21,210 nucleotides of DNA from an uncultured Erysipelotrichaceae bacterium (GCA_902783345.1 CACZQI010000025.1:1-21210), one strand, 5' to 3'. Counted from the first letter of the stretch, positions 1 through 7,783 are shown. Translations and numbers: made by a program. The notes: generated by a model not told the origin, from the sequence alone.

Positions 1-728
1 AAATACCTTATCTTTCTCAAAGTATAGAAATTGGTGTAAGAGTAGAAGTCAGAAAAGATATTATGGAAGATATTACGAATGTGATCTATGATCCTACTAT
101 CTTTATTAAAACAGATACTTATGGAGATGAGATTAGAACATTCTGTACTAATCCAGGTGGTGTTGTAGCTAAAGAAAACTATTATGGTTATATATGTGTT
201 AATGGACATGCTTTAAAAGAAACTAAATCTAATAATACAAACTTTGCTTTTATTTCTAAAGTTAATTTAACAGAGCCTGTTACCAATACTAGAGCATATG
301 GTGAAAGTATTGCTAGGATTGCTAATGTTTTAGGTGATGGTAAACCAATTATTCAAAGTTTAAAAGATTTAAGAAATGGAAGAAGAAGTGAGTGGCATCG
401 ATTAAATAAAGGCTTTATTGAGCCAACCCTAAAAGATTGTGTAGCAGGAGATTTAGCTCTTGTAATGCCCCATAGAATAATTACGAATATTTTAGAAGGT
501 TTAGAAAAATTAGATGAAATAATACCTGGTGTTAATAATGATGATACGCTTTTATATGGACCAGAAATTAAATTTTTCTCTAATGAAATTGCGACTGATA
601 ATAAATTTAAATTAGAAAATAATAATATTTATTTTATTGGTGATGGAGCAGGTAAAGCTGGTAATATAGTAACGGCTGCTGCTACTGGCTTAATAGCAGC
701 TAGAGATATTTTAGAAAGAAATAAATAA
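1..728 (+). CDS. FAD-dependent dehydrogenase (COG2509-like), C-terminal part
   Basis: Partial gene: the frame is open from base 3 through the left edge, so the Met at base 63 is internal. The window holds about the last 241 residues of a family usually 450-540 residues long. The end carries the second FAD-binding signature, IYFIGDGAGKAGNI, followed by a helix rich in small residues (VTAAATGLIAARDIL), which is the hallmark of the C-terminus of this flavoprotein family. The segment around NPGGVVAKENYYGYICVNGH also fits the family; the Cys just before it and the two Gly are typical. The N-terminal Rossmann GxGxxG motif lies outside the window. It is probably a cytosolic flavin-dependent oxidoreductase; the substrate is unknown for the family. 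The family call is fairly sure and the reaction is unassigned. Confidence 0.8.
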   Translation, partial: IPYLSQSIEIGVRVEVRKDIMEDITNVIYDPTIFIKTDTYGDEIRTFCTNPGGVVAKENYYGYICVNGHALKETKSNNTNFAFISKVNLTEPVTNTRAYGESIARIANVLGDGKPIIQSLKDLRNGRRSEWHRLNKGFIEPTLKDCVAGDLALVMPHRIITNILEGLEKLDEIIPGVNNDDTLLYGPEIKFFSNEIATDNKFKLENNNIYFIGDGAGKAGNIVTAAATGLIAARDILERNK

Positions 729-730
729 TT

Positions 731-753
731 AAGAAGAGAAATCTTCTTTTTCT
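731..753 (+). terminator. Rho-independent terminator after the flavoprotein gene
   Basis: Seven-base stem AAGAAGA (731-737), loop GAAA, TCTTCTT (742-748), then a T-rich tail. It starts two bases after the TAA stop. The stem is AT-rich but the tetraloop and U tract are good. Confidence 0.65.
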
Positions 754-763
754 TATGGTTATA

Positions 764-772
764 TGTTAAACT
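764..772 (+). promoter_or_regulatory. Putative extended -10 promoter element for the transglutaminase-like gene
   Basis: TGT followed by TAAACT (767-772), 17 bases before the ATG at 790. The -35 region (about 744-749) is poor and lies in the terminator's T tract. It is supported mainly by the same ATGTTAnnnT pattern recurring before other genes in the window. Confidence 0.35.
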
Positions 773-789
773 TATTTTAAGGTGATAGT

Positions 790-1410
790 ATGGATATATT
801 TAAAATATATGAAAATCTTAATAGTCCTTATGAACTAATGGAATTTATGGATAAATATATTACTTATGGATTTCATGGGACTGATGGTGTAGATTATTTA
901 AATAATGGGACTACAGAAGAAAATGATATATTTCAAAAAGCATGCACCACAGTATATGGTTTAGAAAGTCCAGAATATGTTTTGAAATATGGTCTTGGGC
1001 ACTGCTGGGACCAAGTTGAACTTGAACGTGATTGGTTTATAAAAAATGGATATAATATTAAAACTAATTATATTTGGTTTGAATTAAATTATGAAAACGC
1101 ATACACAACCCATACTTATTTGATATACCAAGATAAAGAAACTTTAGAATACTGTTTATTTGAACATGCTGATTATGAAAATAGAGGAATTCATAAATTT
1201 AAAACATATACTGAAGCAGTTATTTGGCAAAAGGATAAACATATTGCTTATAATAAAAAAATAGGTAATATCATAGACAATGAAATACTCACTCACATTC
1301 ATATTTACGAATATGATAAACCAGAATATGGAATAAATATGTTTGAATTTATTGATTATGTTACTAGTCAAAAAGAAATAACTAATATTACTAAAAAAGA
1401 TAACAAATAA
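790..1410 (+). CDS. Transglutaminase-like cysteine-protein, 206 aa, function unknown
   Basis: Start chosen at the ATG preceded by AAGGTGAT. The protein has a Cys in a Gly-His-Cys-Trp context (C72), a His in TTHTYLIY (H108) and an acidic/His cluster FEHAD (E125-D128). This order and spacing match the Cys-His-Asp layout of the transglutaminase/papain-like core, with H108 opening a beta strand and the acidic residue 17-20 positions later. There is no signal peptide or TM segment, so it is probably cytosolic. The C-terminus from about residue 150 is charged and not recognised. Flanking genes give no pathway. It could be a protease, an amidase or an inactive fold; the catalytic assignment is from motif spacing only. 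Confidence 0.6.
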   Translation: MDIFKIYENLNSPYELMEFMDKYITYGFHGTDGVDYLNNGTTEENDIFQKACTTVYGLESPEYVLKYGLGHCWDQVELERDWFIKNGYNIKTNYIWFELNYENAYTTHTYLIYQDKETLEYCLFEHADYENRGIHKFKTYTEAVIWQKDKHIAYNKKIGNIIDNEILTHIHIYEYDKPEYGINMFEFIDYVTSQKEITNITKKDNK

Positions 1411-1419
1411 TAAAAACTA

Positions 1420-1428
1420 TGTTAAAAT
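1420..1428 (+). promoter_or_regulatory. Putative extended -10 promoter for the HerA-like gene
   Basis: TGT plus TAAAAT (1423-1428), 21 bases upstream of the preferred ATG at 1450. The preceding gene ends at 1410 without a terminator, so this may be a secondary promoter in an operon. No convincing -35. Confidence 0.35.
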
Positions 1429-1449
1429 TAAATTATAGGAGTGGTGAAT

Positions 1450-3024
1450 ATGTATTGTAACAATAAGATTTTAGTTGGAAAAAATGATAAGAAAGAACTT
1501 AGTATTTTACTTGATAAGGCAAATCGACATGGAATTATAACTGGTGCTTCTGGAACTGGTAAAACAATAACTTTAAAAGTTATGGCTGAAAGTTTTTCAG
1601 ATGCTGGTGTTCCAGTATTTCTTGCTGATGTTAAGGGAGATTTAGCTGGTACAGCTTTAAAAGGTGAATCAAGTGATGCTTTAATTAAAAGAATTGAAGC
1701 ATTAAAACTTACTGATTTTGATTATAAAGATTATCCAGTTAGATTTTGGGATTTATATCAAAAATATGGTCATGCCCTAAGAGCATCTATATATGATGTA
1801 GGAGCATCAGTACTTTCAATTATGCTTGGATTATCAGAAGTTCAAGAAGGAGTTTTATCAATATGTTATCGTATTGCGCATGATGAAGAAATGATGATTT
1901 ACACTCTTGAAGACTTAAGAACTTTACTTACTTATGTTGGAGAACATAAAAATGAATATACTTTAAAATATGGTAATATTACTAGCCAAAGTATTGGTGT
2001 TATTCAAAGATGCTTACTTGCTTTAGAAGATCAAGGAGCTGATAAATTCTTTGGCTTACCATCACTTGACATTAATGATTTTATAAAATGTGCTGATGGA
2101 AGAGGATATATCAATATCTTACATGCTGTTGAACTATTTAATAATCCAGACCTTTATGCTGCCTTCTTATTACATTTATTAAATAGATTATATAATGAAA
2201 TGCCAGAAGTAGGTGATTTAGATAAACCTAAAATGGTCTTCTTCTTTGATGAAGCACATCTATTATTTACCAATATGCCAGCATATCGTCTAAAACAAAT
2301 TGTTCAAATTGTTAAATTAATTAGATCTAAAGGAATTGGCTTATACTTTATTAGTCAATCACCAACTGATATACCTGATGAAGTATTAGCCCAACTTGGA
2401 AATAGAGTTCAACATAATTTAAGAGCCTATACACCATCTGAGCTTAAATCAGTTAAAGTAGCTGCTTCAGCTTTTAGAGAAAATCCTGCTTTTGATACAG
2501 AAACAGCAATTAAAGAACTTGGTACTGGTGAAGCCTTAGTATCATTCCAAAATGAAAAAGGAGAGCCAGAAGTAGTTGAAAAAGTTACAATTTTACCACC
2601 ACAAAGTAAAATGGGCACTATCTCAGATATGGAAAGAAATAAAGTTATTAATAATTCTGAATTATGTGGAAAATATGAAGAAGTTATTGAAAAAGAAGAT
2701 GCTGCTCATTTAGTTTTAAATAAAAAATATGATGAAGAAAAACAAGCTAAAGAGGAAGAAGAAAGAATTAAAGCTGAAGAAAAACAAAAACTAGAAGAAG
2801 AAAAACGAGCAGAGAAAGAACGTAAAGAACAAGAAAAAGCTGAAAAAGAAGCAGCTCGTCTTGCTGAAAAAGAAAGAAAAGAAGAAGAAAAGGCTTTAAA
2901 AGAAGCTGAAAGAGCACGTAAGAATTCAGTACCTTATAAACTTGGTAAAAAAGTAGTTAATAAATCAGTTGATAAAGTAATTAATAAAAGTTTAAATAAA
3001 ATACTTAAAAATTTCTTTAAATAA
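1450..3024 (+). CDS. HerA/FtsK-type P-loop ATPase (DUF853-like) with charged tail
   Basis: The start is placed at ATG 1450 (524 aa) rather than GTG 1441, because AGGAG (1437-1441) lies eight bases before 1450 and overlaps the GTG. Walker A is GASGTGKT (residues 32-39); the strand FLADVKGDLAGT follows; Walker B is FFFDEAHLLF (about 264-273); a sensor-like LYFISQSPTDIP follows. This order is that of HerA-like helicases/ATPases of the DUF853 (YjgR) type. From about residue 415 to 490 the chain is an almost uninterrupted Glu/Lys/Ala/Arg coiled coil, followed by a basic Lys/Asn-rich end (GKKVVNKSVDKVINKS); the family core usually carries a similar but shorter tail. Role unknown: probably a cytosolic hexameric motor acting on DNA or protein. 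Confidence 0.8.
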   Translation: MYCNNKILVGKNDKKELSILLDKANRHGIITGASGTGKTITLKVMAESFSDAGVPVFLADVKGDLAGTALKGESSDALIKRIEALKLTDFDYKDYPVRFWDLYQKYGHALRASIYDVGASVLSIMLGLSEVQEGVLSICYRIAHDEEMMIYTLEDLRTLLTYVGEHKNEYTLKYGNITSQSIGVIQRCLLALEDQGADKFFGLPSLDINDFIKCADGRGYINILHAVELFNNPDLYAAFLLHLLNRLYNEMPEVGDLDKPKMVFFFDEAHLLFTNMPAYRLKQIVQIVKLIRSKGIGLYFISQSPTDIPDEVLAQLGNRVQHNLRAYTPSELKSVKVAASAFRENPAFDTETAIKELGTGEALVSFQNEKGEPEVVEKVTILPPQSKMGTISDMERNKVINNSELCGKYEEVIEKEDAAHLVLNKKYDEEKQAKEEEERIKAEEKQKLEEEKRAEKERKEQEKAEKEAARLAEKERKEEEKALKEAERARKNSVPYKLGKKVVNKSVDKVINKSLNKILKNFFK

Positions 3025-3026
3025 TC

Positions 3027-3054
3027 AAAAAGCCACCTTTAAAAGGTGGTTTTA
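3027..3054. terminator. Bidirectional terminator between convergent herA-like gene and clpP
   Basis: CCACCT (3033-3038) pairs with AGGTGG (3044-3049), flanked by A-rich sequence on the left and T-rich on the right, so that it reads as stem plus U tract on both strands. It sits exactly between the two stop codons. Confidence 0.8.
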
Positions 3055-3624
3055 TTATAAAATATTATCTATTATTCCATAATTTAAAGCATCTTTAGGA
3101 TTCATATAATAATCTCTTTCAGTATCTTTATTAATTTTAGATATAGATTTACCAGTAAGACTAGCTAAAATTGAATTTAGTTTTTTCTTAATATCTAAGA
3201 TTCTTTCAGCATGAATTTTAATATCAGAAGCTCTACCTTCAGCACCACCTAGAACCTGATGAATCATAATTTCGGAATTAGGTAAAGAAAGTCTTTTACC
3301 TTTAGTTCCTGCGGCTAAGATAATCGCAGCCATACTAGCGCACATTCCAATTGCAACAGTCGAAATATTGCTTTTAACATAATTCATTGTATCATAGATG
3401 GCTAAACCTGAAGTAACTGAGCCACCAGGTGAATTAATATATAAATAAATATCATCATGACTTATAGAATCTAAATATAAAAGTTCACTAACTACTAAAC
3501 TTGCCAAATCATCATTTATTTCCCCATTTATAAAAACAATTCTGCTTTGTAAAAGTTTAGTATAAATATCAAATATTTTTTCCCCATTACAGTTTTTTTC
3601 TAAAACATTTGGTATTAGTAGCAT
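3055..3624 (-). CDS. clpP: ATP-dependent Clp protease proteolytic subunit
   Basis: A 189-residue protein of normal ClpP length. The catalytic triad is at canonical positions: Ser97 in GMCASMAA, His122 in EIMIHQV, Asp171 in DTERDYYM. The oxyanion-loop signature INSPGGSVTSG is also present. It would form the cytosolic tetradecameric chamber that degrades substrates unfolded by ClpX/ClpC; no Clp ATPase gene is in this window. The start is set by AGGTGAT (minus strand, about 3636-3642). It is the only minus-strand gene and is divergent from the secretion locus. A possible -10 (TATAAT read on the minus strand, 3654-3659) lies 30 bases upstream. I saw no CtsR (GGTCAAA tandem) or CIRCE operator. The N-terminus is slightly unusual (LLIPNVLEK rather than the common PxVIE), so a second, paralogous ClpP elsewhere is possible. 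Confidence 0.93.
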   Translation of the reverse strand: MLLIPNVLEKNCNGEKIFDIYTKLLQSRIVFINGEINDDLASLVVSELLYLDSISHDDIYLYINSPGGSVTSGLAIYDTMNYVKSNISTVAIGMCASMAAIILAAGTKGKRLSLPNSEIMIHQVLGGAEGRASDIKIHAERILDIKKKLNSILASLTGKSISKINKDTERDYYMNPKDALNYGIIDNIL

Positions 3625-3712
3625 TAATAATCACCTATTAATATAATAAATAAATTATAAGAAAATTATTCATTTTAATTATCTTTTTTAATATTCAAAA
3701 TTCGACTTATAC

Positions 3713-3741
3713 TTTCTTTTTATATTTAATTATTTTATAAT
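3713..3741 (+). promoter_or_regulatory. Putative promoter at the head of the secretion locus
   Basis: Perfect -10 TATAAT (3736-3741), 23 bases before the ATG at 3765; the -35 (TTTCTT, 3713-3718) is weak. A nine-base inverted repeat, ACTTTCTTT (3711-3719) and AAAGAAAGT (3746-3754), brackets it and may be an operator or chance in AT-rich DNA. Confidence 0.4.
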
Positions 3742-3764
3742 ATAGAAAGAAAGTAGATGATTAT

Positions 3765-4727
3765 ATGAATATATCTATTAAAAACGAAAACATTAATGTT
3801 ATGAATTTTTTAGATGTAGAAATAATTAAAACTTTAGAAGGTGTTTTTGCTAAAGAAGACTTAGAAAGAGAACTAGTTAATTTATATTACAATAAAGTTA
3901 TACTAGATATTACCGCTATTAAGAATTATTATGATGAAGATACTTTATTTGATTTTTTGTCATATTGGGAGCCATCAAGAGTTATCTTAGTTTTAAATAA
4001 TACTGAGTTTTGTAATAATCCAGGATTTTTAAAAAAGCTAGTTGAAAAAGGGTACTATAATTTTTCTAAAAATGCCTCAGGGATAAGTTTTTTAGTAAAT
4101 AAGCCTAATACTTTAGAAGATGTTAAAAAATATACTGAAGGATCTACTTTATACAATCCAATGAACACTAATGAAATTACGGCAGAAGAAAACTATTATA
4201 TTAATAAAAATAAAAAGCAAAGAGTCATTGGTATAAAAAATTTAACTCCACATGCTGGTTCTACCACTTTAATGTATATGATGCTTAAAATATTAAAGAC
4301 AAATTATTCAGTTAAAGCTATTGAATATCAAAAGAAAGATTGTATCTATTTTAATAGTGAAGATATTATTAGTAGTGAAACGGAAGATGATTTAAATATT
4401 AAACTTAAAACATTATATACTTTTGATGTTATTTTATTAGATTTAAATGAACTTAATGGAGATAAAATTTGTGATGATGTTTTATATTTAATGGAAGGTG
4501 GAACCATTAGATTAAATAAATTTGTAAAAGCAAATCATAATTTAACTGAGTTTTCTAATAATCATAAAGTTATCTTATCAAGAAGTGCGATTAAGGATAG
4601 TGAGATAGGTAACTTTAGTTATGAAACTAAAATGAATATTTTTTATAATCTAACTGATTTTAATGATCGAGATGAAAGCGCACTTACAGTTAGGAACTTA
4701 CTACTTAAATTGGGCTTCAAAGTTTAA
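3765..4727 (+). CDS. CpaE/TadZ-like protein with degenerate P-loop
   Basis: 320 residues, no TM or signal peptide. The N-terminal half (about 1-125) has alternating strands and helices (KVILDITAI, RVILVLNN, YNFSKNASGISFLV) like an atypical receiver domain. The C-terminal half begins with RVIGIKNL, followed by PHAGSTTLMY (162-171), which occupies the position of the deviant Walker A motif of MinD/ParA ATPases but has Ser where the phosphate-binding Lys should be and lacks the signature Lys. FDVILLDLNEL (220-230) resembles the MinD Walker B strand. Receiver-like plus MinD-like with altered P-loop is the CpaE/TadZ layout. Lying directly upstream of the type VII genes, it may place or scaffold the secretion complex; that role is inference. 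It does not look like EssB, which has a TM and a pseudokinase fold. Confidence 0.55.
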   Translation: MNISIKNENINVMNFLDVEIIKTLEGVFAKEDLERELVNLYYNKVILDITAIKNYYDEDTLFDFLSYWEPSRVILVLNNTEFCNNPGFLKKLVEKGYYNFSKNASGISFLVNKPNTLEDVKKYTEGSTLYNPMNTNEITAEENYYINKNKKQRVIGIKNLTPHAGSTTLMYMMLKILKTNYSVKAIEYQKKDCIYFNSEDIISSETEDDLNIKLKTLYTFDVILLDLNELNGDKICDDVLYLMEGGTIRLNKFVKANHNLTEFSNNHKVILSRSAIKDSEIGNFSYETKMNIFYNLTDFNDRDESALTVRNLLLKLGFKV

Positions 4728-4762
4728 GTGTAAAGATAATGTACAATTTTATTTTAAAAATA

Positions 4763-4791
4763 TTTACACATAATAATATATATGGTACGAT
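4763..4791 (+). promoter_or_regulatory. Strong promoter of the tandem-WXG gene
   Basis: -35 TTTACA (4763-4768), 17-base spacer, -10 TACGAT (4786-4791) with an extended TGG just before it. The leader is about 40 bases and ends in AGGAGGG. GTGTAAA at 4728-4734 is the inverted repeat of TTTACAC at 4763-4769, so the -35 lies inside a possible operator or hairpin arm. Confidence 0.68.
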
Positions 4792-4838
4792 TAAGATGTT
4801 AGAAGATATCGGTATATAGATAATAGGAGGGATGATAT

Positions 4839-5447
4839 ATGGATATTAATGTAAACAATTTAGATTTAGGGTATGAACAATGCGAAGGATTAAATAATCT
4901 TTCAAAAACTAAAGGAGAGGAATTACTTAACAAATTATTAGGAAATATCAATAATTTAAAAGTACATTGGATTGGTGAAGATGCAACTTTACATGTTAAT
5001 AATTTAATAAGAGTTTATAATTCTTTAGGAGCACTTTTAACAGATGCGATTTTAGTAACTTCAACAGCTGGTGATAGAATTATTGCTATGCAAAGAGTAA
5101 GAAGTGCTAATGGTAGTGGAGCTATGGTAGGTTCAGAATTATCAAAAGCTGCTCCAAATATTACTACAATTGCTCAAGCAGAACCAACAGATAGATATTT
5201 TTGCGATCCAGCAGCTAGAAATGATTATAATGAACTAGAAGCTATTTGTGGAGAATATGAAATGTTTGTTAATGATTTTAAAACTAGAGCAAATGAATTA
5301 ATGGCTAACTGGATGGCTGGTGCAAATAGAGAAGGAGCTCAAGCACTATTTAATGAATTTGCAGAAAATACTGACACATATAAGAAATATTTAACTGATG
5401 CTAAAGAAAATCTAGCAACTGCCGTAAGTAATCTTAGTCAGTTATAG
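4839..5447 (+). CDS. Tandem (fused) WXG100-like secreted protein, 202 aa
   Basis: The protein reads as two WXG100-sized halves. Half 1 is helix (about 18-42), W44-I45-G46 turn, helix (47-90). A Gly/Ser/Pro linker follows (about 91-125). Half 2 is helix (127-156), W158-M-A-G161 turn, helix (163-202). WXG100 proteins are about 100 residues, all-helical hairpins with the Trp-x-Gly turn in the middle that dimerise and leave through EssC; one chain here would form the four-helix bundle by itself. Turn 2 has one extra residue (W-M-A-G). No signal peptide, as expected for a T7SS substrate. Very strong SD (AGGAGGG). It is followed at once by a terminator, which implies high expression relative to the downstream genes. 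Assignment as the EsxA/YukE counterpart comes from this architecture plus yukD and essC neighbours. Confidence 0.72.
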   Translation: MDINVNNLDLGYEQCEGLNNLSKTKGEELLNKLLGNINNLKVHWIGEDATLHVNNLIRVYNSLGALLTDAILVTSTAGDRIIAMQRVRSANGSGAMVGSELSKAAPNITTIAQAEPTDRYFCDPAARNDYNELEAICGEYEMFVNDFKTRANELMANWMAGANREGAQALFNEFAENTDTYKKYLTDAKENLATAVSNLSQL

Positions 5448-5450
5448 AAT

Positions 5451-5480
5451 AATGCATCGTAATGATGCATTTTATTTTTA
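5451..5480 (+). terminator. Intra-operon terminator/attenuator between WXG and yukD genes
   Basis: Stem AATGCATC (5451-5458), loop GTAAT, GATGCATT (5464-5471), then TTTATTTTTA. Only about 19 bases separate it from the yukD start and there is no room for a typical separate promoter, so yukD and what follows probably depend on readthrough. Confidence 0.75.
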
Positions 5481-5498
5481 AAGAAAGAGGGATTTTTA

Positions 5499-5753
5499 AT
5501 GAATAAATATTTAGTAACTATTATCGTTCCACAAATTGAAATAGAATTTGATATTTATATACCAAATAATAAAAAAGTGGGTACTATTAAAGAGAATATT
5601 TTAAAACAAATCAATGATATTAGCAATGGTTCTTTTAATAAAGGAATAAAAGACATTCGCATGCTTGATCGAGAAATAGGTATTGAATATGATAATAATA
5701 TTTATATTAAAGATTCTAAAATAAGAAATGGAACTAAGTTAGTAATATTGTAG
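5499..5753 (+). CDS. YukD/EsaB-like ubiquitin-fold T7SS protein
   Basis: 84 residues, the usual YukD/EsaB length, with a beta-grasp pattern. Strand MNKYLVTIIVP and strand IEIEFDIYIP are followed by the charged helix VGTIKENILKQIND, then later short strands ending in a hydrophobic strand GTKLVIL. Ubiquitin-like YukD proteins end the same way and lack the C-terminal Gly-Gly needed for conjugation, as here. In known type VIIb systems this small cytosolic protein is required for secretion and docks near the EssB/EssC assembly. SD AGAGGGA. The next gene starts 13 bases after the stop, so the two are co-transcribed. Confidence 0.75.
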   Translation: MNKYLVTIIVPQIEIEFDIYIPNNKKVGTIKENILKQINDISNGSFNKGIKDIRMLDREIGIEYDNNIYIKDSKIRNGTKLVIL

Positions 5754-5766
5754 AAAGGAAGATACT

Positions 5767-6246
5767 ATGGGATTAAGGGAAATAATTAGAAATGCTCCAA
5801 AACCACCAAGATTAAGTTCAAGTTCTAATACTGGAACGGCTGATATTATATATCCAACTGTGGATTATTCAGCCGAAATAGCTGAGTGCCGACGTCAAAT
5901 ACAATTATGTGATGATATTATAATAAAAAATAGAAAGATAATAGATGAATATACAATATTTAGCCGAGAAATTTTTAATTGTAAGAAAGAAAATAATTCT
6001 TTAATGAGCAATATTAAAGATGCAGAAAATGATTTACATGAAGGATATAATTCTGGTGGAGAATTCTTGGATAAAAATGTTTTGAGAGAATGTTATATGA
6101 AATTAAGTTCAGTAGTTTCATATGATTTTGAAAGAACTCAAAATTTAATAGAAGAAAAAATTCATGAATGTTATGACAAAATAAATAAAGCAAATAGTAG
6201 TAAGATTGAATGGCAAAATAAATTAAATTGGTATCTTTCACAATAA
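5767..6246 (+). CDS. Small helical partner protein 1 (WXG/Lap-like), 159 aa
   Basis: Not recognised by name. After a Pro/Ser-rich N-terminus (about 1-30) the protein is two long helical stretches (35-88 and 103-158). They are joined by a Gly-rich turn, D-x3-G-Y-x2-G-G-E-x-L-D-K-x-V-L (89-106), and the C-terminus contains DKINKANSS (137-145). The same turn and the same DKIN-ANS motif occur in the 130-aa protein at 7860, so the two are paralogues. Each lies directly upstream of a large secreted-type protein. Small helical partners (Lap/DUF5082-type) encoded just before LXG effectors are established in type VIIb systems, and this pair fits that role as a targeting partner or chaperone. Four Cys (C41, C48, C72, C109) and a fifth at C135 are notable for a cytosolic or exported helical protein. 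Confidence 0.6.
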   Translation: MGLREIIRNAPKPPRLSSSSNTGTADIIYPTVDYSAEIAECRRQIQLCDDIIIKNRKIIDEYTIFSREIFNCKKENNSLMSNIKDAENDLHEGYNSGGEFLDKNVLRECYMKLSSVVSYDFERTQNLIEEKIHECYDKINKANSSKIEWQNKLNWYLSQ

Positions 6247-6265
6247 AAGATAAGGAGAATATAAC

Positions 6266-7783
6266 ATGGGTGGCAATTTTAATATACAGGCAGATAAAGT
6301 ATTTTCTGCGCAATATAAAGTTGATAATGTAAAAGATGAATCATATCAGTTAAAAAATCATCTTAATAGTGTATCTATTCCTAGTGATTTTAAAGGTACG
6401 GATATAATTGCTGAAATTAAGCAAATGCTTGCTTCTGTTTATTCCAAAATAATAGATGTTAAAGGTAGTGTTGATGATACTATTGTAGCATTAAAGGAAC
6501 TTGGATATACAAATTTTTCAGGGACTATTGATATGAAGAGATATGATATTCCTGATATGAATACATTACTTAATATGTCAATGGAAGATCTTAATAAATA
6601 TAATTTAAGTGCAAGTGAGATTAATAAAATAGTTAGTGGTTGGATAAATGAAGGCAAAGTGCCTAGCGATTGGGCAGATAAAGATATTGGAAGTGCACTA
6701 GTGGAAGCTTCCAAAAAAGAAGGAATTTCATCAATTATTCCGCTTGCATTTTTAGCTTTTAGAACAGCATATGGTTATGCTGAAGAAGGTGTTAATGTAG
6801 CGGAAAATGCAAATTCAAATAATATTTTTAACTTTGCAAAATGGCAAAAAGATGAACGTTTAGTAGGTGATGTTAATGCAGGGTTAGAAAACTTTGAAGA
6901 TTTTTCTAATTTTAATGATGTAGTTGAAAAATCAGTACATACAATTAAAGCTCGTATAACTGATAGAGCATTAGTAGGAACCGATACTTTTCAAAACTTT
7001 TTCCATGAAATAAACCTTACTGGTAATAATAGATATGATGAATATGATCCGATTAGAGATTCTGGAACAGGTTATATAGATAGTAATAGGGCGGCTGAAA
7101 TTGTAGTTGATATTTTAAATGCTAGTAATGATCAGAATTATGATATTTCTAGTTTACCTCCAACGATGACTACTGCACCAGTAGAAAACATGCCTGATGT
7201 TAATTCTATATTTGAAGAAAAATATACCACACCTTCTGAGCCAGATGTTGAAACTAAAACAGTTGAAAATGTAGTATCACCAAGTGATTCAATGAAATAT
7301 ACAGTTGTTTCTGGTGATACATTAAGTGATATAGCGCAAAGATATGGTACTACTGTTGAAGAATTACAAAGAATAAATAATATTAGTGATCCAAATTTAA
7401 TTTATGTAGATCAAAATATTATATTACCTTCGGCTACTAGTGTAGAAACAACAACTACATCAAGCAAACCAGATGAAGTAATTGTAGATGAAACTATAGT
7501 TCAACCTAATAATGAACATGTTGAACAGCCAAGTGAGCAAATAGTAGAGCCAATTGTTGAAAAACAAAATGAAATAGTAGTAGAACCGGAAGTCAAGGTT
7601 GACCCATCAATTAGTAATGCTGATTTATTGCAAAAAGTTATTGATACTATTAGTGGAAAATATGGTAATGGTGAAGAAAGGAAAGCTGCTTTAGGTAGTG
7701 ATTGGGAAGAGGTTCAAAGACAAGTTAATCTAAATATGCGTGATGGCCATTTAGGCATTGAAGATATAAAACTATATGATTAA
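6266..7783 (+). CDS. T7SS-type secreted cell-wall protein: N-terminal helical module, possible glucosaminidase-like domain, LysM, CW_7-like
   Basis: 505 residues without a signal peptide. Residues about 34-80 form a helical module containing P-S-D-F-K that aligns without gaps over 37 residues to the protein at 8262. Residues about 105-290 contain [16 protein letters not shown], a helical stretch, [10 protein letters not shown] (185-194) and a [15 protein letters not shown] end. This recalls FlgJ/endo-beta-N-acetylglucosaminidase folds (NN-hFxh motif, late Y-D-xx-A-x-x-I), but the position where the catalytic Glu is expected reads FRTAYG, so activity is doubtful. A LysM domain follows (343-388: [19 protein letters not shown] with [18 protein letters not shown]). 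Then comes a low-complexity Val/Glu/Pro linker (390-448) and a Cpl-7/CW_7-like peptidoglycan-binding module (about 452-490: [20 protein letters not shown] with EEVQRQVN). Preceded by its partner gene 19 bases upstream. Confidence 0.75.
   Translation: MGGNFNIQADKVFSAQYKVDNVKDESYQLKNHLNSVSIPSDFKGTDIIAEIKQMLASVYSKIIDVKGSVDDTIVALKELGYTNFSGTIDMKRYDIPDMNTLLNMSMEDLNKYNLSASEINKIVSGWINEGKVPSDWADKDIGSALVEASKKEGISSIIPLAFLAFRTAYGYAEEGVNVAENANSNNIFNFAKWQKDERLVGDVNAGLENFEDFSNFNDVVEKSVHTIKARITDRALVGTDTFQNFFHEINLTGNNRYDEYDPIRDSGTGYIDSNRAAEIVVDILNASNDQNYDISSLPPTMTTAPVENMPDVNSIFEEKYTTPSEPDVETKTVENVVSPSDSMKYTVVSGDTLSDIAQRYGTTVEELQRINNISDPNLIYVDQNIILPSATSVETTTTSSKPDEVIVDETIVQPNNEHVEQPSEQIVEPIVEKQNEIVVEPEVKVDPSISNADLLQKVIDTISGKYGNGEERKAALGSDWEEVQRQVNLNMRDGHLGIEDIKLYD

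Noticed and set aside
1156..1371. Antisense frame inside the transglutaminase-like gene, and similar ones at 2427-2618, 6439-6714 and 13689-13922
   Set aside because: All entirely inside well-supported genes, no SD, compositionally biased translations.
1441..1449. GTG start of the HerA-like gene (and similar GTG starts at 14489, 17510 and 18639)
   Set aside because: At 1441, 14489 and 17510 the GTG overlaps the SD that is correctly spaced for the downstream ATG; at 18639 it coincides with the predicted transcription start.
3625..3764. CtsR or CIRCE heat-shock operator in the clpP upstream region
   Set aside because: No GGTCAAA-type tandem heptads and no TTAGCACTC/GAGTGCTAA repeat can be seen.
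3765..4727. 320-aa protein as EssB/YukC
   Set aside because: No TM helix and no pseudokinase-like pattern; the MinD-like RVIGIKNL and degenerate P-loop fit CpaE/TadZ better.
6014..6313. Antisense open frame of about 99 codons
   Set aside because: Lies opposite the 159-aa partner gene and the start of the 505-aa gene; low-complexity Phe/Tyr/His/Leu-rich translation typical of reversed AT-rich coding DNA, and no SD.
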